Assembly: GCA_937873655.1 (NCBI GenBank)
Contig: CALMYQ010000169.1
Location: forward strand, 1 to 36,462
Direction of reading: 5' to 3'
DNA from: an uncultured Lewinella sp.
GTDB lineage: Bacteria > Bacteroidota > Bacteroidia > Chitinophagales > Saprospiraceae
Length of the DNA stretch: 36,462 bases
Positions 30,880 through 36,462 of this stretch are shown here, piece by piece. Numbering within the stretch: the stretch's first letter is position 1; every line of letters starts with the position of its first letter. The position numbers were made by a program, and so were the translations under genes. The notes under the pieces were generated by a model. It saw only the letters and a program-made list of their open reading frames with translations, was not told the origin of the DNA and made no database searches.

Positions 30880-33345
30880 ATGTCCAATTCTTCCGTTCGA
30901 CCTGTTTTTGCCGTCAAAAGCGCTGTCCGGCACTTCCGCAAGCACGCCTTTTATCATACGCTGAACATCACCGGGTTGTCCGTCGCGTTTGCGGTGATCA
31001 TCCTGTCCATCCTGTACCTGAATCAGGAAATGACCTACGAGAATTTCCATAAAAAAGCGGACAGGATCTATCGGCCGACCTACCACATCAGCTCGGGAAA
31101 GGATTTTGAGGTCCATTTCGCCAGGATCCCGGAACCTTATATCAACGACCTGCCGGCGGAAATCCCGGAAATCGAGAAATTGATCCGTTTTCAAAACCAG
31201 GAGCAAAAATACATCCGGATCGGAGAAAAGCGGTTCAAACCGACGCATGCCTACATTACGGATCATGACGTCTTTGATGTTTTTGACCTGCCGATGGTCG
31301 AAGGCAACCCCGAAACTGCGCTGGCTGAACCGCATTCGGTCGTGCTGACGGAATCGCTGGCGCAAAAATATTTCCCGGGCACACAAGCCGTTGGAAAGGA
31401 AATAAATGTTACAGGAGACTGGATGCCAGATGAGGAAATCTATCGGGTGACAGGAGTAATTCAGGACCTGCCGGTCAACACTCATCTACCCATTGAAATG
31501 CTTTTTTCCTTCGCCGGACCCGAAGAGCGGACAGGCTGGGCCTACGTGTACACCTTGCTGCGGGAAGACGCCGATATTGCGGCTGTAGAAGCCAAAATGC
31601 CCGGTTTCATCCGCAAGCATGCTGTCCCGGAAAGCACCCGAACGCTTACTTTTCCGTTTCAGAGCCTGAAGGAGATCCACCTGCATTCCCACCTGGCCCG
31701 TGAAATCGTACCCAATGGTGATGCGGCTTATATCCGGATCTTCTTCTGGGTAGGCCTCTTTGTCTGGCTCATCGCCCTGGTCAATTTTGCCAATATGAGC
31801 GCCGCCCTGACCATGACAAGAGGCAAAGAACTGGGCGTGCGCAGCGTATTGGGCGCACGGAAAGGGCAACTGGTCCTGGGCGCCGTTTCGGAAACGATCG
31901 TTTGGAGCTTCGCCGCGCTGGCTGCAGGCGCCCTGATCGCTGCGCTGGTATTTCCGGCCTTCACCCGCCTGACAGGCATTTCCATTCTTCCGCCTCTCCT
32001 GTTTTTGGCGCCGGTGTTGTTGGGCATTGCGATCCTGAGCGGATTGCTGGCCGGGGTTTTACCGGCCGTTCTGGCGGCTTCCGTACGCGCCCTTCAGGTG
32101 ATCCGGATGGGGCAAAACTGGACCCTGAGATCCGGAGCGGGAAGCATCAACGTCAAAAGGCTGCTGATCGCCGTGCAGTTTTGTGTGGCCATTGTTTTGA
32201 TCGGCAGCGCAATCGTTGCTCATCTCCAGTTCCGGTACATTCAGGACCTCAACCTCGGCCTCAAACCCGAACAGATCCTGGCCATCTCCACCGTGCCGGA
32301 TAGGGTAACGGACCAATACCTGGCCCTCAAAAACCGGCTGCAATCCGTTCCCGGGGTCACCGGAGTGGCGGCCTGCATGCAAACGCCTTCCACCGAGATC
32401 AGGGATTCGGGGCCCGTGCTGGTCAGGGGAGCCAATGAAGACCCTACCCAGGCGCCTATGATGGATATCCAGGTCATCGACCCGGATTTTGTAGATATGA
32501 TGGGCCTGGAACTGGAGGCGGGTGAGGACTTTACCGCCAAGGTGAAATTGAAACCTGCCCCCGAATTCAACGAGAACCTGACGGTGAACAATTACCTGGC
32601 AGAAAGCCCCAAGCAATACCTGATCAATGAAACGGCGATGAAACAACTGGGCTGGCAATCGCCCGAAGAAGCCCTTGGGAAGGAAATCAGTTGGTCGATC
32701 GGCGATTATAGGCTGGCCTTTGGGCCCATTGCAGCCGTTGTAAGGGATTTTCACCAGGAGTCCCTGAAAAACAAGGTCGACCCGTTGGTCATGGTTATCG
32801 AACCCATCTGGCTGAGGACCATTCTGGTGAAAGTGGATACCAAGCACCTTGACAAGACCATCGCCGGTATTGAAGATGCCTGGAACGGACTTTTTCCGTA
32901 CGCTTTGGAATACGATTTTCTGGATGATCTGTTCAACCGGCTTTATGAGCAGGATCGGGTGCAACTGAAGTTGCTCAGCCTGGTGGCGCTGATCGCGGTG
33001 CTGATCGCCTTCCTTGGATTGGTCAGCCTGGTAGCCTACGCCCTGAAGAGAAGGTCGAAAGAACTGGCCATACGCCGGGTGATCGGCGCCGACCTGAGGT
33101 CGCTGACCGGATTGATGAGCCGGGAGTACCTGTGGGTGTTGGCGGCCTCTGCCGTGGTGGCCGTGCCGCTGAGCTACCGGTGGGTGAAGGAATGGCTGGC
33201 GAATTTCGCTTATCATATTCCCGTTTCCCCCTGGATTTACCTCGGGGCGGTTATCTCGGTTTACGCGGTGTTATTATTGGTGATCTACCTGCAGACGATG
33301 AAAGCGACCGTTGCCAATCCGGTGAAATCGCTGCGGGAAGATTAG
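30880..33345 (+). CDS. ABC transporter permease, FtsX/MacB type
   Basis: An 821-residue permease with the duplicated FtsX/MacB plan: a first transmembrane helix (about 23-47), a large periplasmic MacB-type domain, three helices around 280-400 with the GKELGVRSVLGARKGQLV cytosolic motif, a fifth helix near 415-435, a second periplasmic domain, and three helices at 690-805 with RSKELAIRRVIGAD. Such permeases export peptides, lipoproteins or drugs with an ABC ATPase partner, which is not in the window. The ATG at 30880 is preferred over an upstream ATT/ATA-rich extension. The gene ends 27 bases before a predicted lipoprotein amidohydrolase on the same strand. Confidence 0.92.
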   Translation: MSNSSVRPVFAVKSAVRHFRKHAFYHTLNITGLSVAFAVIILSILYLNQEMTYENFHKKADRIYRPTYHISSGKDFEVHFARIPEPYINDLPAEIPEIEKLIRFQNQEQKYIRIGEKRFKPTHAYITDHDVFDVFDLPMVEGNPETALAEPHSVVLTESLAQKYFPGTQAVGKEINVTGDWMPDEEIYRVTGVIQDLPVNTHLPIEMLFSFAGPEERTGWAYVYTLLREDADIAAVEAKMPGFIRKHAVPESTRTLTFPFQSLKEIHLHSHLAREIVPNGDAAYIRIFFWVGLFVWLIALVNFANMSAALTMTRGKELGVRSVLGARKGQLVLGAVSETIVWSFAALAAGALIAALVFPAFTRLTGISILPPLLFLAPVLLGIAILSGLLAGVLPAVLAASVRALQVIRMGQNWTLRSGAGSINVKRLLIAVQFCVAIVLIGSAIVAHLQFRYIQDLNLGLKPEQILAISTVPDRVTDQYLALKNRLQSVPGVTGVAACMQTPSTEIRDSGPVLVRGANEDPTQAPMMDIQVIDPDFVDMMGLELEAGEDFTAKVKLKPAPEFNENLTVNNYLAESPKQYLINETAMKQLGWQSPEEALGKEISWSIGDYRLAFGPIAAVVRDFHQESLKNKVDPLVMVIEPIWLRTILVKVDTKHLDKTIAGIEDAWNGLFPYALEYDFLDDLFNRLYEQDRVQLKLLSLVALIAVLIAFLGLVSLVAYALKRRSKELAIRRVIGADLRSLTGLMSREYLWVLAASAVVAVPLSYRWVKEWLANFAYHIPVSPWIYLGAVISVYAVLLLVIYLQTMKATVANPVKSLRED

Positions 33346-33372
33346 GAAAAGTACCATTTGATTTGCATGCAT

Positions 33373-35112
33373 ATGAAAAAATGGAAGGGTGATTTTGTCG
33401 CCGGATGGGCTTTGATATGGATACTCCTGCAGTTGGCCGCCTGCCGGCCTTCGGATACGGTAGGGGAGCAACCGGCTGATTGGTTGTTTCAAAACGGCCG
33501 GATCTATACCATGGCCGCCCCGGAGGAAACCGCAGAGGCGTTGGCCATAAAGGGAGAGCGGATTTTGTTTGCCGGCCCGGGCAAAGATGCTGAGCGATTT
33601 ATCGGACCCCAAACCCGGATTATCGACCTCATGGGCAAAACGCTCCTTCCGGGATTTACTGACGCGCATGTCCATCCGGTTTCCGGCGGATTGGCACTGG
33701 CAGGTTGCAACCTGGCCGATATCCTGGACCGGGATTCTGTGCTGACGGCCATCCGGCGATACGCCCATGCCAACCCGGATAAGGAATGGATCCGTGCGGA
33801 TAATTTCTGGCTGCCCGCTTTTCCGGACGGGAATCCCCGCCGGGAATGGCTGGACCGGATCGTACCTGACCGCCCGGCGTACGTGACCTCCTCTGACGGC
33901 CACTCGGCCTGGGTCAACACCAAAGCGCTCCGACTGGCCGGCGTTACTGCGGCTACTCCGGATCCGTCCAACGGCCGCATAGAACGCGATCCGGTAACGA
34001 GGGAGCCTTCGGGGGCTTTGCGCGAAGAGGCTATGGAGCTGGTTTCGAAACTGATCCCGAAGCCCACCCATGAAGAACTGGTTGCTGCCCTGAAACGCTC
34101 CCTCCGGCTGGCCAATTCCCTCGGGATTACCAACCTGGTAGAAGCTTCGGCGTCGGAGGGTTATATTGAAACTTATCTCGAGCTGGCGCGTCAGGGCGAG
34201 CTCACTGCGCATGTCGGCATTTCCATTTACGGCGATGTGTCAAAAGGAGCCGAAGGCGCTGCAACGGTCGCACGATTGAATGAAAAGTACAAGACGCTGC
34301 TGGCAGAAAACCCTGCCCTGACTGCCGATCTTCGGTTTGATCAGGTCAAGTTGTTCATGGACGGCGTAGTGGAAGGCACCACCGCCGCCATGCTTGAGCC
34401 GTATGCACACCAACCGGACAATCGGGGAATAGCCAATGCCGACCCCGAAACCGCGAATGAAGCCATCGCCGCATTGGACAAAGCCGGAATACAGGTGCAC
34501 GTCCATGCCATTGGCGACCGGGGTATACGCATGACCCTCGATGCCTTTGAAAATGCCCGGCAACAGAACGGCATACGCGACAGCCGGCACCATATCGCCC
34601 ATTTGCACGTGGTACATCCGGACGATATCCCGCGGTTCAAAACCCTCGATGTAACGGCCAATTTCCAGGCCCTCTGGGCAACTTTGGAAGATACCTACAT
34701 GACCGATCTCAATTTTCCCTACCTGGGTAAGGAGCGGAGCGAATGGCAATACCCCATTGGTACCCTGGCAAGATCGGGAGCACGGGTGGTTTTCGGCAGC
34801 GACTGGGACGTTAGCACCATGGATCCCTTCGATGCCATGCAGGTGGCGGTCACCCGTCGCGGCCCCGACAGCCTTGAACGGGAACCCTGGACGCCCCAGC
34901 ACCTGGCCGATGTCTGGACAGTAGCGCAAGGTTACACCAGCGGGGGCGCCTGGCTCACCTTCCGGGAACAGGAGTGCGGAACGCTGGAACCCGGCAAATT
35001 GGCCGACCTGATCGTGCTGGACCGGGATGTTTTTACCTGTTCACGGTTTGAAATTTACAATACCGAGGTAGTAATGACCTTATTCCGGGGAAAGGTGGTA
35101 TACGAAAAGTAA
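33373..35112 (+). CDS. YtcJ-like amidohydrolase lipoprotein
   Basis: A 579-residue exported amidohydrolase with a lipobox LQLAAC (Cys at about 24). Seen: the metal HVH pair (H99, H101) after GFTDAH, a potential metal/Lys-bridge K326 (QVKLFMDG), HVHAIGD (H376, H378), a histidine cluster HHIAHLHV (near 406), and GSDWDVST with D477. The C-terminal GTLEPGKLADLIVLDR is typical. The set looks complete, unlike the two amidohydrolases at 7728-12257. Substrates of YtcJ-type enzymes are mostly unknown amides or N-acyl compounds. It lies 27 bases after the ABC permease and may be co-transcribed. An in-frame ATG two codons earlier is equally possible. Confidence 0.91.
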   Translation: MKKWKGDFVAGWALIWILLQLAACRPSDTVGEQPADWLFQNGRIYTMAAPEETAEALAIKGERILFAGPGKDAERFIGPQTRIIDLMGKTLLPGFTDAHVHPVSGGLALAGCNLADILDRDSVLTAIRRYAHANPDKEWIRADNFWLPAFPDGNPRREWLDRIVPDRPAYVTSSDGHSAWVNTKALRLAGVTAATPDPSNGRIERDPVTREPSGALREEAMELVSKLIPKPTHEELVAALKRSLRLANSLGITNLVEASASEGYIETYLELARQGELTAHVGISIYGDVSKGAEGAATVARLNEKYKTLLAENPALTADLRFDQVKLFMDGVVEGTTAAMLEPYAHQPDNRGIANADPETANEAIAALDKAGIQVHVHAIGDRGIRMTLDAFENARQQNGIRDSRHHIAHLHVVHPDDIPRFKTLDVTANFQALWATLEDTYMTDLNFPYLGKERSEWQYPIGTLARSGARVVFGSDWDVSTMDPFDAMQVAVTRRGPDSLEREPWTPQHLADVWTVAQGYTSGGAWLTFREQECGTLEPGKLADLIVLDRDVFTCSRFEIYNTEVVMTLFRGKVVYEK

Positions 35113-35278
35113 ATAGCTTTTTTGAATCGGTCTATTCCAACCCATAGCAATAGGGCAGCTGGCCGTCGTCCGGACATGGGGGAATAATGCCCCGAAACCC
35201 AGCCCATTTAAACCGGAGTTTTGGCAATTTCACGAAAATACAGGACCTTCACCCTTGCTAGGCAAGAAGCATTTAACA

Positions 35279-35935
35279 ATGGAAAAGGAAGCAGGAAACA
35301 CTAAGTATTATATCGCTGTCGGCGTAACGGGGCTGATCATTGGATTGACGGTCGGTTGGTTCCTTTCAAAAGAAGGCGTGAAGACCACCGATATCCACTG
35401 GAAATTCGGCGAGAATGAGCTCAGCATCAACATGGAACAGGACCTCGCCGATGCCCAGACCCTGTTGGACAAGATCTTTTCGGAGGATTTCTCCAGACAA
35501 GGCACCCTGGAATGGCTGAAGGCGAACCAGAATCTGTACAATCCGACCGACCCGGAGATCGTTCCCAAGATTTCATCCCTGAAATACGACGATCTGGTCT
35601 CGAAGGAACTCCGCAACCTCAGCACCAGCCGCGAAGGCCCGTGGGCTTATCAACTGGATACGGTCCGGATCGGTATTCCGCCGTCCGATCTGCAACCCAA
35701 AAAAGGATACGCCAACGTCTGCGAGAACGGCAAGTATTTTACCCAGAAACTCCGGGTATTAAGCCTTGATCTGGTGCAAACCGTGGAGGTATCGGCTACC
35801 GGCAGGTACGAATGCCCCAAAAAGCTGAAATACCCGGATATCCAGCTCAATGCCGAAGACGCCGCCAGACTGCTGGGGACGGTCAACTTTTCCAAGTATG
35901 AACAGGGGATGGCGCTGATTTTGAGCCCGAGGTGA
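35279..35935 (+). CDS. Single-pass membrane protein of unknown function
   Basis: A 218-residue protein. Residues 1-9 are polar, residues about 11-33 form one transmembrane helix (YYIAVGVTGLIIGLTVGWFL), and the remaining 185 residues are soluble and charged, probably periplasmic. The soluble part has no clear family; a pair of Cys in YANVCEN and RYECPKK could form a disulfide. An in-frame ATG eight codons upstream is less likely because the segment from MEKEAG leads directly into the helix. It has its own spacer upstream (166 bases after the amidohydrolase). The function is unknown. Confidence 0.78.
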   Translation: MEKEAGNTKYYIAVGVTGLIIGLTVGWFLSKEGVKTTDIHWKFGENELSINMEQDLADAQTLLDKIFSEDFSRQGTLEWLKANQNLYNPTDPEIVPKISSLKYDDLVSKELRNLSTSREGPWAYQLDTVRIGIPPSDLQPKKGYANVCENGKYFTQKLRVLSLDLVQTVEVSATGRYECPKKLKYPDIQLNAEDAARLLGTVNFSKYEQGMALILSPR

Positions 35936-36063
35936 TTTCGCCAGGAATTTATGGCGGATTTTTTTTGGGAAAATTCAATTATAATATTTGAAAATTCATA
36001 ATTTTATGTAAATTTAGGAGCATAATTTATTGTTTTGCTAAACTCCGTAAAATCAACCTTATT

Positions 36064-36114
36064 CGCCCCTGTTCTTTTTGCTATTCACGACAGCGAAGGA
36101 ACAGGGGCGTTTTT
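36064..36114 (+). terminator. Strong intrinsic terminator
   Basis: A perfect 11-bp stem (cgcccctgttc / gaacaggggcg, at 36064-36074 and 36099-36109) with a 24-base loop is followed by ttttt. It lies about 130 bases after the stop of the membrane-protein gene and before the gene at 36200. The region 35936-36063 is AT-rich and holds no gene. Confidence 0.85.
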
Positions 36115-36199
36115 ATTTGTATTATCCGGCAATGAGGATATCCTTTTAAAAGTCCAGGAATAACTGAAAAACTATTTCCAAAATCTAAAATCTCAGGCG

Positions 36200-36412
36200 A
36201 TGAAATTAAAGGTTTTCAAAAATTCGGTGCAGGCAGTGATTCTTTCCTTATTTCAATTGGCTTTTTGCGGCTGTGGAATGAAAACCCCCGAGGGTGAAAT
36301 CTGTTTCAGCAATTCCAATAACGAAAGAATTGTTTTTGACTTCAGAAAAAGCGGGATGGTATTTCTGACGGATGAAGTTAAAAAACAGACCTTCCAAGGG
36401 CAATACTCTTAG
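36200..36412 (+). CDS. Short lipoprotein-like ORF, possibly truncated
   Basis: A 70-residue ORF with a signal-like start (MKLKVFKNSVQAVILSLFQL) and a lipobox-like AFCGC (Cys near 23-25). The mature part is only about 45 residues (EICFSNSNNERIVFDFRKSG, VKKQTFQGQYS). After the TAG stop the same frame continues open to the window edge, so a nonsense mutation or a longer protein is possible. It may also be a complete small lipoprotein. No family is recognised. Confidence 0.5.
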   Translation: MKLKVFKNSVQAVILSLFQLAFCGCGMKTPEGEICFSNSNNERIVFDFRKSGMVFLTDEVKKQTFQGQYS

Positions 36413-36462
36413 GCTGTTCAATTTGATACCGATTTCATCCTGTGCTTTTTAGCTCCTGATCG

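Noticed and set aside
1..36462. tRNA, rRNA and known riboswitches
   Set aside because: No cloverleaf, rRNA segment or familiar riboswitch core was seen by eye on either strand. This is a visual check, not a covariance search.

Overview
The window looks like a chromosomal segment of a Bacteroidetes (Bacteroidota) bacterium with moderately high GC, probably Saprospiria-like (Lewinella/Haliscomenobacter type; the class is inference). The phylum call rests on four things. A secreted protein carries a type IX secretion (T9SS) type A C-terminal sorting domain. There are several outer-membrane beta-barrel proteins and short lipoproteins. Upstream boxes match the Bacteroidetes promoter pattern TTTG-N~20-TAnnTTTG. 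Shine-Dalgarno sequences are weak or absent. No rRNA, tRNA, phage, plasmid, transposase gene or CRISPR array was seen.

Layout. 1-7.4 kb: a T9SS cargo protein, then a forward cluster of a TPR + beta-barrel outer-membrane protein, a cellulose-synthase-like GT2 membrane glycosyltransferase and a small beta-barrel protein, which together look like a compact exopolysaccharide synthesis/export unit. A convergent pair follows: an unrecognised conserved protein and a secreted endonuclease/exonuclease/phosphatase-fold enzyme. 7.7-12.3 kb: two adjacent amidohydrolase-superfamily proteins, one of them a tandem two-domain protein, with only one of the three hydrolase modules keeping the HxH metal motif. 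12.3-16.7 kb (reverse): a WD40 lipoprotein, a DUF4287/DUF5655 protein, a DUF1761 membrane protein and an AraC-type regulator. The WD40 start codon lies inside a 62-bp tandem repeat array, and its stop codon lies inside a perfect 54-bp palindrome. 16.9-17.1 kb: a MITE-like fold-back element. 17.2-18.8 kb: pabC-pabB for p-aminobenzoate/folate synthesis. 19.1-23.1 kb: a SAM methyltransferase with an apparent 5' frameshift, a J-domain-like protein, and metG. 23.3-27.7 kb: a small unknown protein, a Uma2-family protein closely followed by a class V aminotransferase, a beta-barrel protein, a lipoprotein and an SDR oxidoreductase. 27.9-36.4 kb: a secreted hypothetical, a PmoA/DUF6807-family lipoprotein, an FtsX/MacB-type ABC permease with a YtcJ-like amidohydrolase lipoprotein 27 bp behind it, a single-pass membrane protein, a strong intrinsic terminator and a short lipoprotein-like ORF at the edge.

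Most genes are ordinary housekeeping or envelope genes. The unusual content is mainly intergenic: at least six families of short dispersed or tandem repeats recur between genes. The most striking single structures are (i) the 62-bp array, which on the coding strand forms a chain of five 21-codon mini-ORFs, each ending in ATGA overlapping the next start and leading into the WD40 gene; (ii) the zero-loop 54-bp palindrome at the convergent gene junction; (iii) the 193-bp fold-back element; and (iv) the GT2 synthase with a non-canonical QxxRW motif next to a PgaA/BcsC-like TPR-barrel protein.
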